From Sweltsa coloradensis (taxonomy: Eukaryota; Arthropoda; Insecta; Plecoptera; Chloroperlidae): a DNA stretch of 64,000 nucleotides. The notes under the pieces are model-generated. The model was not told the origin of the DNA. It was given only the letters and a program-made list of their open reading frames with translations, and searched no databases. Below, piece after piece: positions 1-11,896 of the stretch. The translations under genes were made by a program, and so were the position numbers. The DNA is taken from assembly GCA_024449915.1 (NCBI GenBank), contig JAMZAV010000153.1, positions 186,001 through 250,000 of the forward strand, read 5' to 3'. Every line of letters begins with the position of its first letter. The stretch's first letter is position 1.

Positions 1-3000
1 TTGAACATCGAACATCGATTCAAGAAAACAAGAGAGAAACATCCTGACAAAGCCCTCGATTGTAATCCTATCAAATCCGGGGTACTGACTGGGATTTCCA
101 GTGGAAATATAACGCTGATGAAATCGTGCGGTGGCGAGCCGAACAAAACGAACGTAAATCGAAGAATATCAATACCTTGCAAGCTTTAAATAATAATGGA
201 TGGGAAAGAGAAATGGTTGAGATGTTTAACGAGATGGGCGACGAAAAGTACATCTTTCAAGATTGAAAATGCAAAAATGGAAAGAGAAACGTGATTCTTG
301 ATTAAGTTATACAAGATATAACTTATTAAACCGAGTAACGAAAAGTTGGGTCTTCTTTGAAATGGTTATCATGTTACGGGGAAATTCGCAAAGATGGTGA
401 ATAAAGATCACGGAGCGAGATGACATTTCTCGGGGAGAGTACGAGACAATACTTAGGAAACAACACAACATACTCTCGTGTCAGATATCGAATTTATCAC
501 TGACTCCAATGCGATCACCAACACGAGTACGTAAAAAATTGACTAACCAATTATTTCGTACTCGCAACGAAACTAAAACAACGATTACCAACGGCAATGT
601 ATACTTCGCATTCAGTACATACAACGATTTTTATTTTATAGCATTTGACGTCTGAAACTATATGGCAAATGTTATATTTAAAAAGATCCTGCACCGAAAT
701 AAATTAAATTTTGTTAAAAACTAAATGGTCAATAACAAAAAGTAGACCGCATACATTGTTTTCATAAGCTTTCATATATATTTGACTTAAGGATGAAAAA
801 TTAATATAGATATCTAAATAAAGCGTTTTGTGTATACATGCTACAAAGTGCTATTTTTTCACTTAATAATTCAACTTAGAATTTATAATTTATCTGCAAG
901 AATTGTAGTTAATATTACATTAATTCCAACTAGATAACGTATTTATAAATACAAAACAGAAAAAAAACTCACAAGTTTTTGAAGGCAGTCAAAAAAATAA
1001 ATGCTACAAAATGCTATGAAACGATACTTGAAAATGGTATGTAGACAATGTGTAACAATAAACTTGTTAATACAACTCGTATATCGTAAGTAGGTAATTC
1101 TGTGTCAAAACATAAACTTTTTATGCAGATGATATGCTATATTTTATGTAGATCATATTACAGTGAGAACATAAAGATATGAATGTATTACAAACTTGTA
1201 GTTTAGCTGCGCATATTCACGATAAAGTGTCTTTTTAATGACTTCTCGAAACACAGGTCATCTTTAACTTTGTTCTCTAGCTTTGCAAGGAATTTAATTC
1301 CCCAGATCCGACAAGGTGATAACAAACGGATATAAAACCCGTTTCAAGAGTAGAAATCTTGTTACTCCCAGGTCGCATTTCATTCGGTATAATGTACATC
1401 AAAATTCATTTACAACCCTGCAAAGAGCTGAATAACTTTTTCTAAGAGAAGTTTTAAAAAGTGATGTTACTGGAAGCCACAACAAAAGTAACTAAAAGAG
1501 AACAACGTATTACTGTCGGAAGGTTTTCTTGCGAGGCTAAGGGAAGTCCGATCCCATGAGACGCGGAGGCGACATTTTGCAAGTCAACCAACTTAAAGTA
1601 AAAGTTTTAGAGACGCGGACGACTGTTGTGAGAGTGAGGATATTCGAGAACGATCAAAGACGGATTCTGTACGGTTGTGAACTGGGCACAAATATCACTT
1701 CTTAAATCTGCAAGTGTTTTAAAAATAATTTCCAATTCTACTAGTTCTTATTGTTTGATTCCCCAGTACAAAATGGTCGTATAGGCAAGAAGTAGACAAC
1801 ATAAAAAAATACATATTGAGACATTACTTTAAAGTTATTTCTGTTTTCTACGTTCAAATATTATAAGTGCATCAATATTACCTAGAATCATACCCATAAT
1901 TTAGGTGACCTAAATCCTAGAAGATGGATCAAAACGAACTTTAATCCATGCTAGTACTGTATTATTAACATCGTAATAAATATGAATATAACGAAATGCA
2001 TAATTTTTAATTGATTAAGAAAATGTCGATAGTGAAAATCAAAAGATTAAATTAACGGTCAATTTGTATTACCAAAGATAATCAATAGACAAGTTTAAAA
2101 CTTTCTCAACAAAAAACCGTTCAGCTTCTTTGTCGCTCCCCAATCTGGCCTGCTGTCGTTCAGTGGAGGGAGGTATTCCATTAACCTTGGCGATAATTCG
2201 ACCGGGCCAAGTTTCCGACCGCAAGAACAGCGCGCTCCTCATTATCGAATACAGCTTAATTCTCTGTTAACACACAAGATGGCGCCTATAGCGGGGACCG
2301 AGAGAGTTTTTCCCACCGGTTTGTTGATTTAACCCAGCCATGTGTTAAAACGTTGCCAACTTTCTCAGCTGGTTTAGACAAACGCTTTCTTTCAAGATTG
2401 TTTAACAATTATTATCCAGGGAATTATTTTGTGTTCACTTTCCATCTGGGTACACGCACGAATTGCAAGAAAATGTCTTGTTGCAACGTTTGATAAATGT
2501 ATGTTGTAACAGGATTGTGTTCGGATATCATATATGATATTATGACCGTGTAATATCAAACGTCAAGAATGGCGTGCAAGAATAACACCATGACGAATTA
2601 ACACTCAGTGATATAGACTAGAAGCCCAATTCAGACATAGAAAATAGGAACAACCTCATTTAAACTGACATCGGCTTACTTTTAGCGCTTCCGGTGAATG
2701 TCTTAATCAAAACAAATATATTTATAAATTACATTCTGAATGTATGAGACAAATCTTTTAAAATAACTCATGACAGGTTTTATGTGTTTTCCAATTTTTA
2801 ATGTAAGATATTTAACAGGGAAGAAAATTTTTTTAAAAACACAATTTAGTGCGAATAGACTTAAACGGATGACATCCCATCTTCACGTTTACAAATCACG
2901 TGGACGATAAAGAAACCCGGCTACAATGCGACATCTAGCGTAAATAAACAACACGAAGATGACTGCGAGGCGACAATTAATTAATATTTCCATTGTGTTA

Positions 3001-4160
3001 AAAGCTGCGTTGTTTTCTGGCTAGCCTTCAACGACACACCTGGGTTGCAAACGCGGGGCCTTAAATACACAGGGAACAAGGAAAGTGGCAGCTATAGAGA
3101 AAACATTTAAATAATGATAACCACCTTATGTAGGCACGCGCAACGTTTTAATGAGGTTTTCAAGAAACTATTTATAGAAACAGAATACAAAATGGGGCCA
3201 ACACAATCACAACACGATTATTTTTGGGGAAATAAAGTAAAATGATGTATTTTAATTTAAGCACCAGAAAGATTTGTAAAGTTATGATATAAGGTAGGAT
3301 GAATACTTTGTAAAAAATAATTATTGACCCGAAAAAAGCCAACTGTAAAAAAACATACCCAAAACAAATTACCAAGGCCACAAACACACTAGAAAATATG
3401 TAACGGTAAAATGTTAGTCGATGAGTATTGGAATGATACATTTTCGAAAAGCTGCGAAACACATTTGAGCAATTTTGGATCAATGCGTAGACTTAAAGGT
3501 GTAAAGAATTGCACTAAAACGAGTTTAAATAAAGATTACTTTTTGATTTTACCGAAGTAATATTCATCTAAATAGAAAATGGTGCACAGCTTCTGTCTAG
3601 AAATACAATCTAGTACTTGGTAAATTCCCATTCGAATCTCCCAGATATTGAACAACTATCCACGAACAATGCAGCGTTTCAGGTCAATCCCGTGTACATA
3701 TATCTTGCTTCAGAGCAATGAATAGATGGAATGTGAACGGTTCTATTAAGATATTCATGTAACTTTTGTTTAAGTCAAATGGAGCGGAAATTATATATCA
3801 CCAGTGCGGTTTCCCAAGCCAGGAGCAGATGCGGTTACCAGAGGGCGAGCGATATTTCCCATCCAGGAGTATACCTACACGCCCGGAAACACAACAACAG
3901 AACAGCCATAGGATTGAACCCATATCTAATGACGTAGCCAAGCCTCACATACAGCTAGTTATTCACGGTCGTCTGCTTCCAGCTTAAAACAATGCAGCCA
4001 TCATCAAAATGTTTCATCTTTCAAAAAACTTGAGCACAATGTGCACCGTATTTGCTGCTTGGTATATTGTATTCGTGGTGATCTGGGCGTGTGATTTACA
4101 TGAAGAGCGGAGCTTCGCGGCGTAGCCACGCGTAGCCAGCTGCTGGGCTCCAGACATAGA

Positions 4161-4174
4161 GGGGGGGGGGGGGG
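4161..4174 (+). repeat. Poly-G tract (14)
   Basis: Uninterrupted run of 14 G in AT-rich DNA. Confidence 0.9.
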
Positions 4175-5187
4175 CGCGTTGAGTCAATGCAGAGTTATAG
4201 TGATGCAGTTTATTTAGATGTGCGGTTATGAGCAAGGATATGATATTTAAATGTAAAACAACAAATGAAATATGCAAGGGAAGATAACAACTATTTCAAT
4301 TATTCAAAGTTACATTTATTTTTGTTATTTTACGTACTTTTCCACGCGCTTATAGTTAATATTAATATTTTATACTAGGAATTACATTTTTCGCGAATAT
4401 TGATACCCAGTACGAAAACGGAATAAATGTAAAGGCGATCTTTAGCCCATTATAATAACTGATTTACTTAAGTGTAATAATATTTACATATCAATCAATT
4501 TTCTGTCACTTACTAAAATAATAAGAGAATAATGTTCACTTTTCGGGAAATGATTTTCATAGTTGCATTCAAAGAATGCTGACAAATAAACTAAATAAGT
4601 AATCATTTTTCATGTTTCATTAAATAATGAACAGTTACTATTATTGTCTTTAAAAGTGTACATGGTTGTGTGTATTTATCTACTGTAGAGATATGGTATC
4701 TAGACTATAACCAGCCCTAAACTGTATGAAGGACAGATACAATAATGTTTATTGTATTCAAAAGAAGTTGCCATAAAAGAGTAATTGATAAACTAACAAT
4801 GTCCATGCCTCTGCCAAAATATGCAGGTCTTTAGTTAATCATCTTAGCTTTGTCGATAGAAAGTTCGTCTAAACAGCGTTCGAGTAAACTTAATTCTTCT
4901 TGCCTGGTGAAGGGGACAAATACGGCGGATGCACAGATGTCACCTGGTTAGTTTCAAGCTCACTTGTTTATTGGCAATAAAGCGCGTAGAAAGACGTCTT
5001 TAAATCAATCTGCACGAGTAGTAAACGCTACCGTGCGATACGGCCGATAAAGCAGCGAGTTGTAAAATGCGACGTTAAGTTTATACGTGGCGTCCACGTT
5101 AGCCATAAAGAAGTACGCGGTCCTGATTTTCATTTCTGTTTCCCTAAGATAACAGCCGAGAGTTAGTAGGCGGGCCTACGCGGTCTA

Positions 5188-5202
5188 GGGGGGGGGGGGG
5201 GG
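5188..5202 (+). repeat. Poly-G tract (15)
   Basis: Uninterrupted run of 15 G. Confidence 0.9.
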
Positions 5203-6564
5203 CGACGCTACCGCGCAACGCTCGGGACACAACTTAGCTTATAACAGACTATAGATTCATCATCAAGTTTAATTAATTAAAGCTTAATTAATACGGATCG
5301 TATTTTCTCACTTTCCGCCACTCATAAAATGAAGGTCTTGTTTGAGTGGGTTTCTTTAACCGCACTTTCGATAGAAGATACGAAAACTTTGCAATACTCT
5401 ACACTTCATTATCACGTTGGCTAAAATACTTGAAAATGAAACTCGAAATACCCCAACGAGAGCTCTTACTTTTCATATAAGAGGTTTAAATATTTCTTTA
5501 GCATTGAACTCAATCTACTTCCTACAACACCTGCACCTAATTTTGTAAATATATTCTCAAACGGACACGCCTACATTAAAATATATACTCAATATTTATT
5601 AGTGTTAAAATAAGCTTCTAATAATATCTATATTCAATTTATACGTTAAAAACGTACATAATATCAACATAAGCATACAAAAATCATTAAAATCAGTTTT
5701 TTGTTAGTAAAAGCACGATAAAGAAGATCATATTAAAAATGAAAATATCACACCTTACTAATGTAGCGGTCTCTCATAAATGTGTGCGTACCTCAATAAT
5801 TTTTTTTCAAATACAAGCTAAGACAAACTCGAACGCATATTTTGTAGGTTTATGTTAGACTTTATAAGATACAAAATGGTGGGCCTAGCATATAAAGTGA
5901 AACCATTGATTAAATCAATGGTGAAACAAAAGTGTTTAGATCGAAGTGATATGGGATCCTGTCTGATATACAACATGTCTTCAGGGCGTAAAGCTAAGAG
6001 TAATATAAGGATAAACGCATCGTTGAACCCCAGGGCATCCACGAAGTGAGCCGGAGCATCGCAGAGAGTTCCCGAGGGAGACAGAACCTCCGTATCATGT
6101 TGAGATAGGGACAATTTCAGCGGAGACAGCGCGCCAGGTGGCGAAGACAGGAACTATTGTTCGTGACATCGAGATAGGCCAAGTTTGCAGAGGTCGCAAA
6201 TCAGATATAATCTTATCGGAGAACGAAACCGCATTTACACTTTATGTCTGTTTATCGAAATAAGGGAAATAATAATGGACACCGGTACAAACAGAAGACG
6301 ATGTACTTTGCGATGTCATCGTGCTTGAAATCACGTGGGGAACAATGTTAGGTGAGTTTGCAAGAGAGGGAAAAATTAATGTACGACATGGAAAGAACAA
6401 TGATGTACCTAGACTGTTTAACGATGTATTGAAAATGAAAATGAGTTATGAGACTGAGTGGATACACTCTAAATACGAATGTATTTATTTTATTTGTGTA
6501 ATTAGGTCTTGGTGATAATGATAACTTAGCTTGTGCCAAGTAAGAAAAATAATAAAAGAGAAGA

Positions 6565-8614
6565 AATCTGAGTTGACCCGGCACCTCCACCAAAAGCATT
6601 AAAAAAATATTATTATTTAGATTCTCTTCGTAAAGACATTCCTGCAGTAGCGAAGTTTTACACTGTCGTGAAAACAGGTAATATTAATCATATCTTGTAT
6701 TTATTTAAAATAATTCCATACAAATAAAACAAATATTATTTTTTGATTGGGTTTATATTAATTAAAAAGTTCACAAATATTTTGATTTAATGTTTTTTTC
6801 TAGCTAATCAACGATCATATATTATATACATACGTTTATAGAAGCTTGAGCATATCCATCATTGACAATTCCGCAATATTTATATCGGTTTGTTGATTTA
6901 GCTGATAGAAAAAGGGATCAAGAAATGTCAAAATGTCAACTTCTCTGTTAAACAAATCAATATTTTATACAAACAGCCTTTCAATTTGTGTAGACGTTTC
7001 AGTTCTATGTCGTATTATACCGCCTACTGAAGTGACTAGTTATAAGTCAACAAAGACCTTTAATGTAATGTAAGTACACAGTAAGTTAATTACAATTTGA
7101 CTCGATGTATTTACTTAAGACGCCTATCATTCATGTTGCTAATGCAACAAAACCAGCCGTTGTACATAACAAGTAACAAACCATTCACGACTCCACACCC
7201 ACATTCAAGAGTGATTAAGCTGTCAAGGTTGTCTAGAAGCTAACACGCACACGTACCGATATAGAGTTGTTGTAACATTGGGGAGGAGAATAGAAAGGTG
7301 ATCGATTACAATGACTCCAGAGCAGTTTAAACATGTGTCTGTAAATACTACAATAAGGAACAATGGTTGCAAGTATAAATACTGAATCAGTGAACATCGG
7401 AATGCTTTAATTTAAGCTCAGATTCTCATTTGAAAAGGGAGGTATTGTAAATCAAATATGTGATTGACTTCTTGTATTAATTTATCTAATTAAATATAAC
7501 ACAATGATTACAACAAAAAAACATTAATCAACATTATAATGGCAACACAAACATACAAAAAATGAACACAAGATTTTTTAATATATTTACAATAATAATT
7601 ATAGCCTGTACACCAGATTACAATGAACAAATATATCTTTAATTGCCTTTAACATCATAATTGCTAAAATAAAGAATTCTTTATCTTACTCAGATAAGAA
7701 AAAAAGTCATTCAGTTTGAAATTTTTACAGCGTCGTATTTCTCTCATGTTATGCGTGCGTATGTAAACCCGAGTGTACTATTCGCATTAATGGAATAAAA
7801 CCCATTTTATATTTGCCATTATAACCACGCCGTTGAGTGCATCGTTAAGCAACAATTATTACAACACTATTTCCGCTGAAACGAGGCAAACAGAATGCAG
7901 GAAAACACGGCTAATGTCCAGTTTCATGGGCCAGGTTAGTGCTGCCATATTCATATTATAGGCGTTGTTTATTTTTATTCCCAGTGTGTCCTAAACAATA
8001 TTTTACAGTTGGTATAGGAAAATGTTTGGATTAGCGTATCATTCAGAGAACAAAAATGTCTTAACTGATCCTTAAGGACAATTGCAATGTTTCATATTAA
8101 AAGAGAGAATACACAATTAAAAACCAAGTTTTGTAAACGTTGGACGGAAGTGACATTTATTTTCTATAATACGAAAATAAATTATTGTTTTGGTGGAGGT
8201 GCCGGGTCTTTGACAATATATGTTTTAGTGATGTTGATTTGAACAAATTGTCGGAACTATCAACCAGGATAGATGTTAGCTGGTTTACTGATTGATAACA
8301 GTTCTAAGTTCTACTTATTCTCATTGACCAATCAAAAGATAATTAGCTTTTAAGTTGTTTTATGTTCAAGCCCGATTTATGACAACTAACTTCAATTACA
8401 TTTCCTTTGCATGATTACCCGGTTTAGTTATTAATGCATTCAATATATTTATTATAGGGATTTCAGTTCAAAGTTAGCAAATACCGTCTTTAAAAGCCTG
8501 TTTTCGTAATAATTGATAACCAATACAATACAAGCAGTAATGTCTTGACGACGAAGAGAATCTAAATAATAACTTTTTAATGCATTTGGTGGAGGTGCCG
8601 AGTCAACTCAGATT
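6565..8614. mobile_element. 2.05-kb segment bounded by inverted repeats
   Basis: The left arm (6565-6631) starts AATCTGAGTTGACCCGGCAC and runs through T-T-A-T-T-T-A-G-A-T-T-C-T-C-T-T-C-G-T. The reverse complement of the right arm (8551-8614) repeats nearly all of it with a few substitutions and a small indel. The arms include the window's recurrent 18-mer. Between them I find no transposase-like reading frame and only AT-rich sequence. This is consistent with a non-autonomous DNA transposon, or with two inverted copies of a shorter repeat that happen to flank unrelated DNA. Confidence 0.55.
8189..8206 (-). repeat. Solo copy of the 18-mer CCCGGCACCTCCACCAAA
   Basis: Exact minus-strand copy inside the 6565-8614 segment, about 400 bases before its right arm. 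Its flanks do not resemble those of the arms. Confidence 0.85.
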
Positions 8615-8771
8615 ACCAATACAATTCTCAAGACTATGTTTTATTACTGATAAAAGCGAACAATAAAATTTAGTAATAATCAGGAAACTATTTACTACTT
8701 AGGGGGAAATTCACAACGTAGAGTCTTGATAAGCAAGGTCTCGTAATAATTGATAACCAATACAATTCTCA
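8503..8771 (+). repeat. Short direct repeats
   Basis: CGTAATAATTGATAACCAAT followed by ACAAT occurs near 8505 and again near 8740, about 235 bases apart, and a partial ACCAATACAATTCTCAA lies near 8616 just outside the right inverted arm. The repeats straddle that arm. Confidence 0.5.
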
Positions 8772-9045
8772 ACGCTATTGCAGGTTTACTGAGAAGCGCA
8801 TATAAACTTCAATTGAGCTGTCACATAAGCTGAACATAATAGTATTCAACAGCTTGAATTGATTCACATCATTGATGTGTGAGACCCACTGAACATGTTA
8901 GAGCGTACGTGTCTGGGCTAACTGAGAATTATCTCTAATAACATCAACTACATTCAACTAGATAGGAACCTAGTAGCACATTATTCTCTATTTCAACACA
9001 CGTACGTTCGCTTCCGTTTCACAGCCGCTCAAACTGTGAGAGGGA

Positions 9046-9116
9046 GGGGGGGGGGGGGGTCTCACAACACACACTACACACACCACACACACACCACACA
9101 CCACACACACACACCA
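9046..9116 (+). repeat. Poly-G tract followed by (CA)n microsatellite
   Basis: G14 at 9046-9059, then an interrupted CA repeat from about 9062 to 9116. Confidence 0.9.
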
Positions 9117-10542
9117 AGAAAACTTGAAACTGGAGCATAGAATCTCGGTATTGTCATAGACATAGTTAGTAACCAAGTGTTGAGAGGGGTGTAAGAATGT
9201 CGCTTTGAGGCAGTGGGAGCATAAAGACGGGTGCAAGATGAAAGGGTAACGCTTTGTTCGGCATCGCAAACCACCAGTGTAAATATCTTAGCGGTTCGCT
9301 TGTGAACAATGCCTTTCATCAGAATAATGAACTAGATACACATGTAGAACGTCTAGATTCGAGTAAATAGTTCGGACGGGGAGTGAACACGGAAATCGTA
9401 CGGCTAAACCTTGAATTATAAACATCGGGGCGGGTAGTAGCTACAAGAGCGGAGACTCAAGTAATCAATTTAACATAGTTCACGGATTTGATTTGCCACT
9501 CAGGCCAGAGGTCTAATTGTTTTTAAATACTTAACTTCAGAGTACAGCTCACATTAACCATAAGTGTAATACATAGGAATATTCGAAATGGTAGACTGGC
9601 GCGAAGGGTAGTCATTTAAATGTTCAAAGCTGTATCGTGTAAACTTACAACCAAAGTATTAGTATGTGTAAATCTTTTAATACGGTACATGATCCTGTGA
9701 AAGGCTTGTTTTATTACATAAATAATTTTAAAACATAATAACATAATAAATCAACGTTGTGAAGAAAATGGAAACAGTAACATTTTCCTCATGCTGTCAC
9801 GAAGATTATTAAACCTATTTTTACTATGTCCACGAACTAATTTCATGACATGTACATACACTTAGTCCCAATTTCGTGAAGATAATTTAAATTCAAGGTG
9901 AGTACATCTTTTTCTCACATCACAGGCCTAAGTTTAACAATGACAGTGATAGTTTCAATTGATTGTCCGAGACCACAGAGTAACTTTCAACAACACCACA
10001 GGGATGATATAAACAGTCGCTAACAGTTATGACAGTCGTTAGGAAGGTTAATACGTGAGAGAGAATGAGGGGGGGGGAGGGGGGAGTCGACCCTGAGGGA
10101 CGTGAATAATCATTTGATTTGCATGAATTTGCATTTTCAGATTCCAATATCTGTCAGCGTGCCATCTGTCGAGGTGTCATCGAGCACATTATGAACACAG
10201 GGGTTCGGTAGTGTTCACCTGGTTGGAAGCCGACGCACTAACGCGCGCTGACAGCGTGAACACGTGACAGAGGAGGCTTAGTGGGCCGGGAGGTTACGGG
10301 TTCGGGTCTAGTCGGAGGCAATCCTGATTGACGCCCAAGCCGAGGCTGTCTCACGCCACGTCGGGGTTTAGTACGTCACGTGTCGCAGCCTTCACGGAAG
10401 ACGTTTCTTAATATATTTCTCTTTTCACTCTAGACTACTGCAAACATACGAAGTGTTAAAAGGTGTATATTTAAAAAATACAAGCCAGAATCTTTCCTTT
10501 TTACCTACTTTCACATTCATCATACAAGGTGATTGGTACAAC

Positions 10543-10972
10543 CAATGATATTTAAGATCTATAGTAGGCTAGATCCCCAGTTATTGGTCCACTGGCGTGA
10601 CAATTTGAAGCCATCTTGAATAGGTCAGTAGATGAAGAAGTAGATGGGAGCGATTTGTAGCCTAAATATTTTTCAAGATGGCTGTCAGGTTGACAGGTGA
10701 GCATATTAGCCATTAACACCAAACGATAACTAAATTCCCTTATGCACTAACTTCTTTTTGTTTCTGTTTGTGCATTCCCATGCTGCACAAGCTAAAACCA
10801 TATCAAAACAATCCAGAAAAATACTTAATCGCATAAAACATAATTTCAAGCATAAATTGAAACGCCAAATTGCCATCTTGAATAGGTCAGATTGACGCTT
10901 CAATTTGCTACGCTAGCGTCTGTACGGACGTATTTGAGACTGGGGATCTAGCCTACTATGTTAAATATCATT
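10543..10972. mobile_element. 430-bp inverted-repeat element (MITE-like)
   Basis: The left end (10543-10580) and the reverse complement of the right end (10940-10972) both read AATGATATTTAA, a few bases, then ATAGTAGGCTAGATCCCCAG. Inside, GCCATCTTGAATAGGTCAG occurs near 10610 and near 10870 in the same orientation, with an inverted partial copy near 10675. It has no coding capacity. Size and ends fit a miniature inverted-repeat transposable element; I could not settle a target-site duplication. Confidence 0.7.
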
Positions 10973-11117
10973 GGGTACAATACAACTATTGTTGCAGATT
11001 TGAAGGTAGCTTTCCCCTATACAATTTGTCAAAAATTCGAATGTATATAGCGATCACTTTATGGCATGTACAACATTAGTTATATTTGTATTTTAATGTT
11101 AATATTTGAATAACTAC

Positions 11118-11896
11118 ACTAGGAAAACGCTTAAGTCCCGCCGCGTTGTTGGATGAGCGTAATTGGTGCATTGAGCTGCCATGTGTTATGCGTTTTTCTG
11201 TTGTTCTGTGGAAAAATCATTATTAAATTAAATTTTTAAAATTAAATAAAATAAAATAAAAAATTAACTTTATTTTTTTATTTTTTATAATTAATCGTAA
11301 TTGTTTAAAAAAATCGTAAAATGGAAATTTGTTAAAAAATAATTTCTCGATTGCGCTCAAATCTTACAATAATATGTTAATTCATAAAATAAAGGTTCTG
11401 CGAAAAAATTATTTCAATCGGATAAAGCATGTAGGTGTTATAAGTCAAAGAATTGTTTAAAAAAAGAAAAAACCCGTAAAAGTTCGATTTTTATGATAAA
11501 TATTGGTTCAATTGCGCGCAAATTTCACAAGAATATCTCAATTCATAAAATAAAGGTTCTGTGCAAAAAGCATTAAAACCGGATAAGCATGTAGGTGTTA
11601 TAAGTCGAAGAAATTTTTAAAAATCGAAAAATTCGTAATTGCGATTTCATGAGAAAAAATTTCCGATTGCGCTCAAAAACGTGGCAGTTCTAAGTTCAGA
11701 GATTTCGAAGGCTCCATAAAATTTAATCCCAATCGGAGTATCGTTTCAGCCGGAATCGGTGCGGACAAACAGACAAAAATACAAAAAGAAAAAAAAAAAA
11801 AAATAAGAAAAAAAGAAAAGACTTCCGGATTTATTTTCTCCAGTGTAGTAGAATGGATCTTCGCTTCGCATTACGCTCTGCTAACGCTATCCAATA
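11118..11896 (+). mobile_element. Dispersed element B, copy 1
   Basis: It starts ACTAGGAAAACGCTTAAGTC, then a GATGAGCGTAATTGG block, two internal units of about 160 bases (each with CATAAAATAAAGGTTCTG and AGCATGTAGGTGTTATAAGT), a GTGCGGACAAACAGACAAAA block, an A-rich stretch and a CTTCCGG...CTCCAGTGTAGT end. The near-terminal TTGGATGAGCGTA is echoed inverted at the far end, but here that end is degraded. It has no open frame. It matches copies at 47576-48358 (inverted) and 52058-52553. Confidence 0.75.

Larger units (their letters stand above)
1..6564. other. Gene-free AT-rich DNA
   Basis: Apart from two poly-G tracts I see no supported gene or repeat. A GC-richer patch at about 2100-2334 is open for about 80 codons in one plus frame but has no recognisable motif and no start. 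Confidence 0.4.

Noticed and set aside
3172..3483. Hydrophobic 103-codon minus-strand frame resembling a membrane protein
   Set aside because: T-rich antisense DNA gives Phe/Leu/Ile by default; no start context, no family resemblance.
8585..8602. Reading the 18-mer as the 5' end of a serine tRNA (GGTGGAGGTGCCGGG)
   Set aside because: No D-arm, anticodon stem or T-arm follows any of the copies.
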